From positions 29,152 through 93,151 of the forward strand of contig NZ_QITQ01000013.1 in the NCBI RefSeq assembly GCF_003260265.1: a DNA stretch of 64,000 nucleotides, given 5' to 3'. Below are positions 46,160-53,452 of the stretch, in pieces. A program made the position numbers and the translations under genes. This DNA comes from Roseovarius amoyensis (GTDB lineage Bacteria > Pseudomonadota > Alphaproteobacteria > Rhodobacterales > Rhodobacteraceae). Positions within the stretch are counted from its first letter, which is position 1, and each line of letters starts with the position of its first letter. The notes beneath the pieces are model-generated. The model was not told where the DNA came from. It worked only from the letters and a program-made list of their open reading frames with translations, and searched no databases.

Positions 46160-46366
46160 ATGACGAATGAATGCAATCCGCACCGCCGCATCACCGCCAC
46201 CACGGTGCGCGAGATGTGCGGCGGTGTTTCCGATATGACGCTTTGGCGTTGGCTGGGAAACGACACCTTGGATTTTCCACGGCCCATCTACATCGGAAAT
46301 CGCCGCTATTGGCGTGAGGCCGATGTGATCGAGTGGCTCGAAGCCCAAAGCACCGAAGCAGCATAA
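46160..46366 (+). CDS. AlpA/excisionase-like small HTH protein
   Basis: A 68-residue protein with the AlpA/MerR-like core: TATTVREMCGGVSDMTLWRW, a wing (DFPRPIYIGNRRYWREADVI) and a short helix. AlpA proteins activate excision or transcription in P4-type satellites and phage-inducible islands. I chose ATG 46160, preceded by AAGAGGAAG; the open frame extends 15 codons upstream without a better site. A terminator-like hairpin follows its stop. Confidence 0.85.
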   Translation: MTNECNPHRRITATTVREMCGGVSDMTLWRWLGNDTLDFPRPIYIGNRRYWREADVIEWLEAQSTEAA

Positions 46367-46372
46367 GAAAAA

Positions 46373-46400
46373 CCCCCGACCGACGGCACGGCGGGGGCTT
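46373..46400. terminator. Bidirectional terminator-like hairpin after the AlpA-like gene
   Basis: CCCCCG (46373-46378) pairs with CGGGGG (46392-46397), with CCG/CGG inside. AAAAA precedes it, so the minus-strand RNA ends in UUUUU; on the plus strand the tail is only CTTT. Termination may work best leftwards. Confidence 0.6.
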
Positions 46401-46483
46401 TCCGGAGGTTTGAAGTTTTCAGCAGCTTCGCCCGGAAAGATACCATGCCGCGCCATCTCGGGCAACCGATGAGGCATAGAGTA

Positions 46484-46735
46484 ATGGCAGAAAAGCCGAC
46501 CGGGCCGACCAGGCAACAGAAATGGCGCAAGCGCCACCCCAAGCGCTATCTCGCGCATCTCGCAACCCAGAATGCCTTGCGCCTTGGCGTGATCAAGCGC
46601 GGCCCATGCGAGGTGTGCGGCAACCCTAAGACCGACGCCCATCACGACGACTATGACCGCCCGTTTGATGTGCGGTTTCTGTGCCGCCGCCATCATAAGG
46701 CGCACCATGCGAGGGACCGTCGCAATGGGGCGTGA
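46484..46735 (+). CDS. HNH-like zinc protein of the element
   Basis: An 83-residue protein with the pattern CEVCGNPKTDAHHDDY followed by FLCRRHHKAHH, giving a CxxC zinc pair, a DAHHDDY segment and a C-x3-HH pair. It fits a small HNH endonuclease or HNH-like structural domain common in phages, where HNH proteins take part in packaging or DNA nicking. I chose ATG 46484 because GAGG lies nine bases before it; the frame extends back to 46445. It overlaps the next gene by 11 bases. Confidence 0.7.
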   Translation: MAEKPTGPTRQQKWRKRHPKRYLAHLATQNALRLGVIKRGPCEVCGNPKTDAHHDDYDRPFDVRFLCRRHHKAHHARDRRNGA

Positions 46736-47237
46736 TAAGCGCAACGAGAAGCGTCAACAGCAATTCACCAAGTGGATATACGCGCACCGGCTTCTGCCCG
46801 CGTGGCAGGCGCTCAGCTTCCCTGCGCGCGATGCCTACTTTCACCTCCAGGTCAGGTGCTATGCCGACACAAAAGCGGCGCGCAACAATAACGGCGAGGT
46901 CTTTCGCAGTCTGCGCGACCTATCGTCGGACATGGGGTGCAGCGTCAAGACGGCGGGCGCAGCCCTCGCAGACCTACAGGCGAAAGGCTGGATCGTCGCA
47001 ACGAACCCCTGGCAGCGGGGTACAGACGGCACCGGGAAGACCGCGACATTCCGGCTGACCATGTTGCCGACCGAAAAACGCGCCGCGACAAATGAGCCTG
47101 AGCGATGGGAAGACGGGCATGATTATCCCGTCACCGTCTATGCGTCCTATCGGCCCAAGCCTCGCACGGGTCGCAAACGCAATCTGAAAATTCAGAACCC
47201 ACCCCCCCCATTCGGGCACACCACCGTGCCCGAATAG
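46725..47237 (+). CDS. Winged-helix replication-initiator-like protein
   Basis: A 170-residue protein with helices (FTKWIYAHRLLPAWQALSFP) and a winged-helix-like core (GEVFRSLRDLSSDMGCSVKT then AALADLQAKGWIVATNPWQ). The pattern resembles DNA-binding domains of plasmid and phage replication proteins. Its stop codon lies inside the first of three iterons that follow, the classical initiator-plus-origin layout. Start is ATG 46725 with GAGGG upstream; ATG 46707 is an alternative. The function is inference from fold pattern and context. Confidence 0.65.
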   Translation: MGRDKRNEKRQQQFTKWIYAHRLLPAWQALSFPARDAYFHLQVRCYADTKAARNNNGEVFRSLRDLSSDMGCSVKTAGAALADLQAKGWIVATNPWQRGTDGTGKTATFRLTMLPTEKRAATNEPERWEDGHDYPVTVYASYRPKPRTGRKRNLKIQNPPPPFGHTTVPE

Positions 47238-47331
47238 GACACACTTGCGCGCGGTGACGCCATGAAGTGTGCCCGAATGGGATACGGATATCGGCTATTT
47301 GGGCCGTCTGAGTGTGCCCGAATAGGACACA
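47210..47331 (+). repeat. Iteron cluster, candidate replication origin of the element
   Basis: Three direct copies of GTGTGCCCGAATAGGACACA or close variants lie at 47226-47243 (without the leading GT), 47267-47285 and 47312-47331, spaced 43 and 45 bases. An inverted copy of the left part (47210-47221) forms a 10-bp perfect stem with the first copy, with a 6-base loop. Each copy is itself a partial dyad (TGTG-x-CC ... GG-x-CACA). They directly follow the replication-type gene. Confidence 0.75.
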
Positions 47332-47439
47332 TATCTAATAGCCATCCCCTACAGGCTGAGAGGGGGAGCAGGAACCCAAGGGGGCCTTGATTGGCCAGGA
47401 TTGCACGGACGACCCAATCAAACCCAAGAGGAAACGACA

Positions 47440-47628
47440 ATGAACGAACTACAGAAGCACCTAATGGTGGAATGCGCGCAAGGCGTAGTGGACTTCACAT
47501 TGAAGCAGGCTCGCCAGAGCGGCACCTGTCAGATGGAGGCATTGGACTGCCTGATATTGCAATCCCGCGAAACAATCCACTGGGCCAAGGACGCCCGCAA
47601 ATCTCTGGCAAGGGAGCAAGGGAAATGA
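47440..47628 (+). CDS. Small element protein, unknown
   Basis: A 62-residue protein from ATG 47440 with AGAGGA upstream. It is helical and contains VDFTLKQARQSGTCQMEALD; no family recognised. Its stop overlaps the next start by 4 bases (ATGA). Confidence 0.6.
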   Translation: MNELQKHLMVECAQGVVDFTLKQARQSGTCQMEALDCLILQSRETIHWAKDARKSLAREQGK

Positions 47629-47894
47629 GAACGAGAATTAAACGACACCCCGAGTTCAGCCGCGCGAATACGGCAATCGAAGAGGCCATTGCGCAAACGC
47701 ACATCGAGGGCGGTGATATGCGCTCACTGGCGTCTTGCCTGTTGTCGTTGTCGGCAGCCTTCTATCGCAGCATTCACGGCAGTGAAGGCCCGGATGGTTT
47801 GTCCGTTGCCCTGGCAAAGATGGTGGCCGCCGATGCTCAGCGCGAGGCCGAGGGCTTCGAGGCGAAGAGATACGGCAAGGCGGGGCGCGCGTGA
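47625..47894 (+). CDS. Small element protein, unknown
   Basis: An 89-residue protein with helix-rich sequence (RSLASCLLSLSAAFYRSIHG in the middle, KMVAADAQREAEGFEAKRYG at the end). No family recognised. It is translationally coupled to the preceding gene and overlaps the next start (GTGA at 47891-47894). Confidence 0.6.
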   Translation: MRTRIKRHPEFSRANTAIEEAIAQTHIEGGDMRSLASCLLSLSAAFYRSIHGSEGPDGLSVALAKMVAADAQREAEGFEAKRYGKAGRA

Positions 47895-48274
47895 CCCGGC
47901 GTGGTGACAAGAGACAGCGGCGGCGCAATTTCAGCGCCGCCCGCACCCGGAAAAAGCTGCGAATGCGGCAGGCAATCCTTGACAGAAGGTTACGTTATAC
48001 CATATCATATATTCAGTGTGATTTGCCCCTGACCGGGCACGCCGTCGCAAACTCGACCGGCCACCCTTCGCCAGAGGCGCAGGAGAAAGCACAACCCCCA
48101 TCAACCGGGGCGGCTTTCTCGCGTGCGCGCCCCTTAGACGAAGGACACGAAAATGAATCTGCAACAGTTGAAAGCGCAGCACCGCGCGAAAGCGAGGGAA
48201 GCCCGCGCACTGTATCACAAGATCACGGACGACACACCCGAGGCGGAAGCCCGGAAGATCGAACGGGATTTTAA
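47891..48274 (+). CDS. Possible basic element protein overlapping the capsid gene start
   Basis: A GTG at 47891 opens a frame of 127 codons after the GTGA overlap. The first 35 residues are very basic (TRRGDKRQRRRNFSAARTRK) and could bind nucleic acid. The rest looks low in structure and contains a hairpin-forming stretch at 48083-48120, and the frame runs 122 bases into the capsid gene. It may be real only for its first part. Low confidence. Confidence 0.35.
   Translation: MTRRGDKRQRRRNFSAARTRKKLRMRQAILDRRLRYTISYIQCDLPLTGHAVANSTGHPSPEAQEKAQPPSTGAAFSRARPLDEGHENESATVESAAPRESEGSPRTVSQDHGRHTRGGSPEDRTGF
48083..48120 (+). promoter_or_regulatory. Hairpin in the leader of the capsid gene
   Basis: GAGAAAGC (48083-48090) pairs perfectly with GCTTTCTC (48113-48120), enclosing a CCCC/GGGG inner stem. 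It ends 32 bases before the capsid start. It may be a regulatory stem or attenuator; there is no long U tract after it. Confidence 0.5.
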
Positions 48275-49397
48275 TGCGATCATGCTCGACGTTGACGAAC
48301 TGCGCGACCGGATCGAAGATGTCGAAGATCGCGCAGCCGGAGACAGGCCCGATCCCCGCCGCCCGAACGAGGACGCCGAAGGGCGTGGCGTTGACCTGGG
48401 CGGGAACAGCGAACACCGCGCCGCCTTCTGCAACTGGCTTCGCGCCCCCAAGAGCGACCGCACCCGGCAAGAACTCATGGAGGCAGAGAGGCGCACCGCG
48501 TCCAGCCTGACGGATGCGGCTGGCGGCTACCTTGTGCCCGAAGTCATCATGCAGCCGATCTTTGCGCGGGCACGGGACGTTAACCCGTTTCGCAGCGTGG
48601 TCCGGGTTGTCGATGTTCAAAGCGGCGATGTGCGGTTTCCCCTAAGCGAATCCGACGCTGATTCCGGCTGGGTTGGCGAAACCGACACACGCACCGCCAC
48701 TGATGAGCCGACGCTGGTCAGCAAAACCCCGACCTTCGGTGTCTGCTACAGCTATGTGAAGATGACCGAGGAACTGGCCCAGGATGCGCTGATCGACGTG
48801 GGCGCATGGTTCCAGACTGAGGCAGGGCGCGCGCTTGGTGAAGCGGAGATGAACGCAATCATTTCCGGCAACGGCACGGACAAGCCCAGCGGTTTCCTGA
48901 ACGTGGCACCGGAAAGCGGTGATGACGGAAGCCGCACGGCGGATGCGCTCAAGTATATCCCCACGGGCGATGCATCCGCTCTAGGCTCCGACGCGGGCGA
49001 CAAGCTTCTTGATCTCTACTACGACCTCAAGAGCCAATACCGCGCCAATGCAACTTGGCTCATGAACTCGTCCACTGCGGCAGCCGTGCGCAAGCTCAAG
49101 AACGGTTCCGGGGATTATCTCTGGGCCGATAGTTTGCAGAGCGGTCAACCCCCTCGGCTTCTGGGGCACCCCGTCGCCATTGCAGAGGGTATGCCGGATA
49201 TCGGCGCGGATGAGCATCCCATCGCCTTCGGTGACTGGAACCAGGGTTACATCCTCGCCAAGCGCGGCGACCTGTTTGTTACCGTGGACAACAACATCAC
49301 CACGCCGGGCTTGATCAAGCTCTACATCCGGCACCGCATTGGCGGCTGTGTGTACGACGAGAACGCCGTGCGCGTGCTGAAGTGTGCGGTGTCGTAA
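48153..49397 (+). CDS. HK97-family phage major capsid protein
   Basis: A 414-residue major capsid protein. The first ~100 residues are a charged coiled-coil delta (scaffold) domain (RKIERDFNAIMLDVDELRDR). The HK97 fold follows with SSLTDAAGGYLVPEVI, MTEELAQDALIDVGAWFQTE and AEMNAIISGNGTDKPSGFLN, then NATWLMNSSTAAAVRKLKNG and YLWADSLQSGQPPRLLGHPV, all typical. No capsid protease is encoded in the element, so the delta domain must be left uncut or removed by a helper protease. The ATG follows GACGAAGGA. Having its own capsid protein is what sets this element apart from simple integrative elements. Confidence 0.93.
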   Translation: MNLQQLKAQHRAKAREARALYHKITDDTPEAEARKIERDFNAIMLDVDELRDRIEDVEDRAAGDRPDPRRPNEDAEGRGVDLGGNSEHRAAFCNWLRAPKSDRTRQELMEAERRTASSLTDAAGGYLVPEVIMQPIFARARDVNPFRSVVRVVDVQSGDVRFPLSESDADSGWVGETDTRTATDEPTLVSKTPTFGVCYSYVKMTEELAQDALIDVGAWFQTEAGRALGEAEMNAIISGNGTDKPSGFLNVAPESGDDGSRTADALKYIPTGDASALGSDAGDKLLDLYYDLKSQYRANATWLMNSSTAAAVRKLKNGSGDYLWADSLQSGQPPRLLGHPVAIAEGMPDIGADEHPIAFGDWNQGYILAKRGDLFVTVDNNITTPGLIKLYIRHRIGGCVYDENAVRVLKCAVS

Positions 49398-49480
49398 ATG
49401 AATAACCGCGCCGAGGGCCAAAATATCGGCGCGGCGGTCGGTGGGTCTTCTCCAGCCCACCGGCCACCTTTTCCAGGTGC

Positions 49481-49496
49481 AAAAAAGGGGGGGGGG
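49481..49496 (+). other. A6G10 homopolymer tract between capsid and terminase genes
   Basis: Six A followed by ten G at 49481-49496, in a 183-base gap after the capsid gene. The frame from ATG 49398 stays open through the tract into the small terminase. The sequence also forms A AAA AAG in that frame, a known slippery heptamer. C-rich sequence at 49530-49539 could pair with the G run. Confidence 0.6.
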
Positions 49497-49580
49497 CGAA
49501 ATCTCTGGGGCCGTGGCGCTGGAAACCGACGCCCCCGCCTCTTTTACGCATCCACGTTTAGAATTTCGATGAGGCAGGCA

Positions 49581-49967
49581 ATGGGACGAAACAGGACACC
49601 GCTTGAGAAGGCCAAGTTGACGGGCGCGGATCGAAAGAACCCGCAGCGGTTTCGGGACCGTTCCGAGCCTGATTCCGGCGGGCCTCTGGGCAATGCGCCT
49701 AAGTATTTCACCGCAGAGCAGCGCAAGGCCTGGGATATGTTCAAGATCGAGTTGGAATGGCTGAGGTCTGCGGACCGGGCAATAGTTGAGTTGGCCTGCA
49801 TTACGCGGGCCGAGATCATGGCCGGGGGTGCGAACGTCACGGCGGCACTGTTGCGCGAACACCGCCAACAGCTTTCGAGCCTTGGCGCATCGCCAACGTC
49901 GCGGTCAAACGTGGCCCTCCCCGGTGAGGCGGATGAACCCGACCCGTTCGCACGCTTCGATTCATGA
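49581..49967 (+). CDS. P27-family phage terminase small subunit
   Basis: A 128-residue protein with the P27 pattern: NRTPLEKAKLTGADRKNPQR near the start, NAPKYFTAEQRKAWDMFKIE in the middle and a helical DNA-recognition core (ADRAIVELACITRAEIM). A C-terminal acidic tail (ADEPDPFARFD) matches the family. The small subunit recognises the packaging site; satellites use their own to redirect packaging. No large subunit is present, so a helper's would be needed. Start is ATG 49581 with GAGG upstream. A longer form from 49398 is possible in the same frame. Confidence 0.82.
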   Translation: MGRNRTPLEKAKLTGADRKNPQRFRDRSEPDSGGPLGNAPKYFTAEQRKAWDMFKIELEWLRSADRAIVELACITRAEIMAGGANVTAALLREHRQQLSSLGASPTSRSNVALPGEADEPDPFARFDS

Positions 49968-50126
49968 TGCCTTGTTGTGCGCATCCAGAGGTGGTGCAGC
50001 GCGCCGGGGCCGTGCGGCGTTGCCCAAGCCCTCTAACTAGATTCGGGCATTCGCCCGCAGAACGAAACCGGGTGACAGCGGGCAAGCTTGCCCAGAAAAC
50101 CCTCTTGGCAGAATTGGATTCCTGAC

Positions 50127-51872
50127 ATGGCCCGCGTTGTCGGTGATATCGCCGTAGAAGTCTCCGCAGATATCGGCCCGCTACAGCGGGAAATGCAGAA
50201 AGGCACGAGGTCCACCCAGCAATTCGGGAAGGACTTCGAGACCACTGCGCAGCGCATGGCGAAGATGGCCGGAAAGGTTACGCTCGCCATTGGCGCGATA
50301 TCGGTTGCGGCTGGCGCGTTGGGGTCTGTCGCGCAGATGGTGACGCAGCAGGCGCGCGAGATTGAAACGCTCTCGCAAACGGCTGGCGTCGGCGTCGAGC
50401 GGTTCCAGTCGCTTTCGTTTGCGGTGCGCGAATACGGGATCGAAAGCGAGAAGCTGTCTGACATCCTCAAGGACGTGAACGACAAGTTCGGTGATTTCTT
50501 TGCCAATGGCGGCGGGCCGCTCAAAGATTTTTTCGATAACATCGCGCCGAAAGTCGGGGTTACAGCCGATCAGTTTAAGAGGCTCAGCAGCGCCGATGCT
50601 CTTGGGCTGTACGTCCAGACGCTTGAGGCCGCGAACGTCTCGCAATCCGAAATGACGTTTTACATGGAGGCGCTGGCGAACGATGCCACGCGCCTTGTGC
50701 CCCTGCTTTCAAACAACGCCGATGAAATGAAGCGGCTTGAGCAGAACGCGCGTGACCTCGGCATTGTTCTAAGCGAAGACCTTGTGGAGCGCACGTCACG
50801 CATGGCGACGATCTGGAACAAACTCGTTGACAGTATGCGCGCGAAGTTCGTTTCCTTCGCCTCGACGGTTCTTGTCGGCCTGGATAATATTTTTGGTCTG
50901 ACTGACGCGGGCCAGCTTGCGAACATGCGCGACGAGATGTTCGATCTCGCCGACCAGCGTATGAAGCTACTTAGGCAAATCGAGGATGAAGAGTCCCGTG
51001 CCGGTCGGTCGTCATTCGGCACGTCCGACAACACTGAAATCCAGCGCCTCCGGATGTCGGTAGAGGCCACCGAAGAAGAAATGAATCTCATCAATGATGG
51101 GATGCGGTCCATTCAGGAAGCGGCGGAAGAGCGCGAGCGCGCCAAGGCCGATCTTGAGGAAGCCCTTTCCGGCGGTGGCGCTGGTGGCGGCGAAGAGTCT
51201 GGCGGCGGGAAGGGCAGCAAGGATCGGTTTTCGGAAACCGACTTGGAACGGCTCAAGGATCAGTTCGCCAGCGAGCGCGAGCTTCTCCAGGAGGACTATT
51301 CCGAAAAGCTGACGATGCTTAACGAGTTCCTTGAGGCCAAGAAGATCAGCCAAGAGGAATACAACGAATACGTCGAGAAGCTGCAGCGCGACCACAACAA
51401 CCGCATGACGCAATTGGAAATGGCCCGCCAGGCCGCAACGCTAAACGAGGTGCTGAGCGGGGGGCAGATGATCTTGCAGGGGATCGGGGCATTCAACAAG
51501 AAGGCGCTGAAGCTGGCCCAGGCAACCGCCGCCGCGCAAGCCCTTGTCAGCACGTATCAGGGCGCGGCGAAAGAACTTGAGAAAGGCACACTCGGCTTTG
51601 CCACGGCTGCGGCAGTGTTTGCAAAGGGGCTGAGCTTTGTTGCAGCCATTAATAACATCTCGGCATCTTCTTATGGCGGCGTAGCTGCCGGCGGGGGTGG
51701 CGGTGCGGCTGGCGCGGGCACTACGGCCCCGACTGCACCGGCAGAGCCTGCAATCTCTCAGCAGGTGGCGATCAGTGTCACCGGGGAAATCTTCTCGCAA
51801 AACCAAGTCCTGGCGCTGATCGAGCAGATCAACGAGGCGGTGGGCGACGGCGCAACGGTGAGGCTGGCATGA
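50127..51872 (+). CDS. Phage tail tape-measure-like protein
   Basis: A 581-residue protein with tape-measure features: a start of VGDIAVEVSADIGPLQREMQ, an early hydrophobic helix (VTLAIGAISVAAGALGSVA), long helical regions with ERFQSLSFAVREYGIES, coiled coil near 370-440 (SERELLQEDYSEKLTML) and a glycine-rich C-terminal region (GGVAAGGGGGAAGAG). It is short for a whole tape-measure protein. No tail tube, tail sheath or baseplate genes accompany it, so it cannot build a tail alone. It may set tail length or DNA ejection on helper tails, or be a remnant. Start ATG 50127. Confidence 0.75.
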   Translation: MARVVGDIAVEVSADIGPLQREMQKGTRSTQQFGKDFETTAQRMAKMAGKVTLAIGAISVAAGALGSVAQMVTQQAREIETLSQTAGVGVERFQSLSFAVREYGIESEKLSDILKDVNDKFGDFFANGGGPLKDFFDNIAPKVGVTADQFKRLSSADALGLYVQTLEAANVSQSEMTFYMEALANDATRLVPLLSNNADEMKRLEQNARDLGIVLSEDLVERTSRMATIWNKLVDSMRAKFVSFASTVLVGLDNIFGLTDAGQLANMRDEMFDLADQRMKLLRQIEDEESRAGRSSFGTSDNTEIQRLRMSVEATEEEMNLINDGMRSIQEAAEERERAKADLEEALSGGGAGGGEESGGGKGSKDRFSETDLERLKDQFASERELLQEDYSEKLTMLNEFLEAKKISQEEYNEYVEKLQRDHNNRMTQLEMARQAATLNEVLSGGQMILQGIGAFNKKALKLAQATAAAQALVSTYQGAAKELEKGTLGFATAAAVFAKGLSFVAAINNISASSYGGVAAGGGGGAAGAGTTAPTAPAEPAISQQVAISVTGEIFSQNQVLALIEQINEAVGDGATVRLA

Positions 51873-51924
51873 CTTCAATCGGCGCAAGTTGCGCCGGTTA
51901 AAAGCAAGCGAGGCGCGAAATCTA

Positions 51925-51945
51925 GGTGGGACAACTTGTCCCACC
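51925..51945. repeat. Perfect palindrome between convergent element genes
   Basis: GGTGGGACAA and TTGTCCCACC are perfect inverted arms separated by one base, at 51925-51945. The site lies between the tape-measure and lipoprotein genes; it could be a protein-binding site. There is no U tract to make it a standard terminator. A weaker hairpin (CGGCGC/GCGCCG) lies at 51880-51896. Confidence 0.6.
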
Positions 51946-51986
51946 AAGAAAGCGCAGCACCAGAGGCAATTCTCACGCGCGTGGGG

Positions 51987-52325
51987 CTACCACGCCTCAC
52001 AGGCAGAGAAGAAATCACGCTGCTGGAAATCGCCAGCAACCACAACGCCACCGAACATATTGAACCCGACATAGCCGCCCAGTTGGTTCTTGCCATTAAC
52101 TTCGCCGCACACACGGCGCTCTCTGGTCCCGTCTGCAAGGGACACATCAACAGCCCTGACATTGCGGAACTGTACTGATGCCGGGTCGAAGAAGTCCCGC
52201 GTCACCTCTGCTTTGATCTCGGCCATTAACGGGGCGCTGATCGGCACGGGCTTGGAGTTTTCAATCGCGGTCATCTGCACACAGGCAGACAGGGCAACGG
52301 TGGCTGTGATGGCAATGGCGCGCAT
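51987..52325 (-). CDS. Small lipoprotein of the element
   Basis: A 112-residue protein with an N-terminal signal (MRAIAITATVALSAC, lipobox LSAC, Cys15), then a folded domain: DPASVQFRNVRAVDVSLADG and VCGEVNGKNQLGGYVGFNMF. Similar small lipoproteins with VCGEVNxKNxxGGY occur in phage and plasmid sequences, function unknown; a role in surface exclusion is a guess. Start is ATG 52325 with AGAGGT upstream. An ORF on the opposite strand (51936-52178) is a shadow. The 230 bases between this gene and the XRE gene show no convincing ORF. Confidence 0.75.
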   Translation of the reverse strand: MRAIAITATVALSACVQMTAIENSKPVPISAPLMAEIKAEVTRDFFDPASVQFRNVRAVDVSLADGTRERRVCGEVNGKNQLGGYVGFNMFGGVVVAGDFQQRDFFSACEAW

Positions 52326-52555
52326 GGGTGAACCTCTTGGCAAAGGATATCTCGCAGCATAACCCGTTCGCTCTCAAATGCGCAATTTCCACGATACCGA
52401 CCAAGCCGACAAGACAGGCGTCGATACTCGCGCCGTTCGCCGCAATGCCAAGATCGGCGAGAAGATCACGCCCGCCAAGATCGGCGGCAGTGGCTTGGCA
52501 ACCGTTGGGGCTAACAGCGGTAAGGTTGCCGCCCTACGCGCGCTCAACTGTTGCT

Positions 52556-52780
52556 TTACTTCTTTAGCCTCACCCCCGGCCCGCCGCCATTTTCCTTGAT
52601 GAATTCTACCCCGGCAGCCTCTAGGGCAGCGCGAACTTTCGCCACGTTTTCGGGGTTCATGTCGTAACGACCGGTCTCGAAGTTCGATATCGTGTTGCGA
52701 TGAACGCCAGAAGCTTTTGCCAGATCGGCAAGAGACCAATTCAAAGCTCCACGCGCCATTCTAACTTGTGCAGACTTCAC
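52556..52780 (-). CDS. XRE-family (Cro/CI-type) HTH repressor
   Basis: A 74-residue helix-turn-helix protein: MARGALNWSLADLAKASGVH at residues 8-27, with NTISNFETGRYDMNPENVAK as the recognition region and a short C-terminal segment. It is divergent from the 52841-53215 gene across a 60-base gap that holds a palindromic operator. It probably keeps the element quiescent. It lacks a RecA-cleavable domain, so relief of repression must come from a different signal, such as an antirepressor from a helper phage. Confidence 0.85.
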   Translation of the reverse strand: MKSAQVRMARGALNWSLADLAKASGVHRNTISNFETGRYDMNPENVAKVRAALEAAGVEFIKENGGGPGVRLKK

Positions 52781-52801
52781 AACTAAGTTATCCTTGTGCT
52801 G

Positions 52802-52817
52802 TTGTCACAGGTGACAA
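52802..52817. promoter_or_regulatory. Palindromic operator of the XRE repressor
   Basis: TTGTCAC-AG-GTGACAA: seven-base perfect arms with a two-base spacer, midway in the intergenic region between the divergent XRE gene and the 52841 gene. It is well placed to control both. Confidence 0.75.
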
Positions 52818-52840
52818 TATCACAACCGGAGGCTCACGCA

Positions 52841-53215
52841 ATGAAAGATACAGACCTGAATACATTGGAAGATCGGATCGCTTGGTTTTGCGAACACTTC
52901 GAAGTTTCGCCGCCGAAAATCGAATATGACGAAGACGAACCTGGCGCGGTTCTTCTGACCGACGAGCTTTTAAAGTGGTGTCGCGTCGAGGGCATTTCTA
53001 TCGACTGGCTTTTTGCGGGCGGCGTCGGCAGCATGGCGGCAGTTTTCCGCGACAAATACAAAATAGACCCGGAAGTCCGCGAGGCCGTGGACCTCATCAG
53101 CCAACTGAGCGAGGAAGAGCAGGGGATCATCTTGGATGCTTTGAAGTCTGAAGCGCCCTTTGAGGATGCGTTGCAAATGGCCCACAAGCAGATTGAGGCG
53201 CTGCGCGCTGCTTAA
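52841..53215 (+). CDS. Element protein divergent from the repressor, unknown
   Basis: A 124-residue acidic protein. Start ATG 52841 follows GGAGG at a good distance. Features are ITWFCEH-like RIAWFCEHFEVSPPKIEYDE at 13-32, a middle segment (VEGISIDWLFAGGVGSMAAV) and a C-terminal helical pair (EVREAVDLISQLSEEEQGII). No family recognised. Being under the repressor's operator, it may be the first gene switched on at induction. A terminator follows its stop. Confidence 0.65.
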   Translation: MKDTDLNTLEDRIAWFCEHFEVSPPKIEYDEDEPGAVLLTDELLKWCRVEGISIDWLFAGGVGSMAAVFRDKYKIDPEVREAVDLISQLSEEEQGIILDALKSEAPFEDALQMAHKQIEALRAA

Positions 53216-53239
53216 CCAATCGCGAATCCAACCACGAAG

Positions 53240-53266
53240 CCGGGGCCTCTGTGCCCCGGTTTTTTA
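53240..53266 (+). terminator. Rho-independent terminator
   Basis: CCGGGGC (53240-53246), loop CTCTGT, GCCCCGG (53253-53259), then TTTTTT. All seven pairs are perfect. It ends the last element transcript before the right end. Confidence 0.9.
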
Positions 53267-53378
53267 TTAGAGCGATCCCGCTCACACGAAGCGATGCCAA
53301 TAGCTGGTGACACACCCCGCGCGCAGATCGGAAGAAGGGATTCGGGTTTTTTCTTGTGGTGATTTTCGGGGCAGAACC

Positions 53379-53398
53379 GTTACCCCACCCGTTACCCC
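53379..53398. promoter_or_regulatory. GTTACCCC arm-type boxes, right end
   Basis: GTTACCCC at 53379-53386 and 53391-53398 (12-base spacing), in direct orientation, matching the boxes at the left end. Probably integrase arm sites of the right end. Confidence 0.7.
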
Positions 53399-53452
53399 GG
53401 ACCGATTTCAGCTAGGCCGGATCACTCAATTACCATCTAACTCACTGATTTT

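Noticed and set aside
47351..47380. CTGAGAGGGGG-like stretch resembling a TPP riboswitch motif
   Set aside because: Only a partial box; the conserved second half and pairing partners are absent, and no thiamine gene follows.
51936..52178. Plus-strand ORF of 80 codons
   Set aside because: It overlaps the better supported lipoprotein gene on the other strand, which has a signal peptide, lipobox and ribosome site.
52374..52739. Minus-strand ORF of 121 codons overlapping the XRE gene
   Set aside because: It runs through the HTH gene in another frame and shows no domain; the XRE gene has a clear motif.
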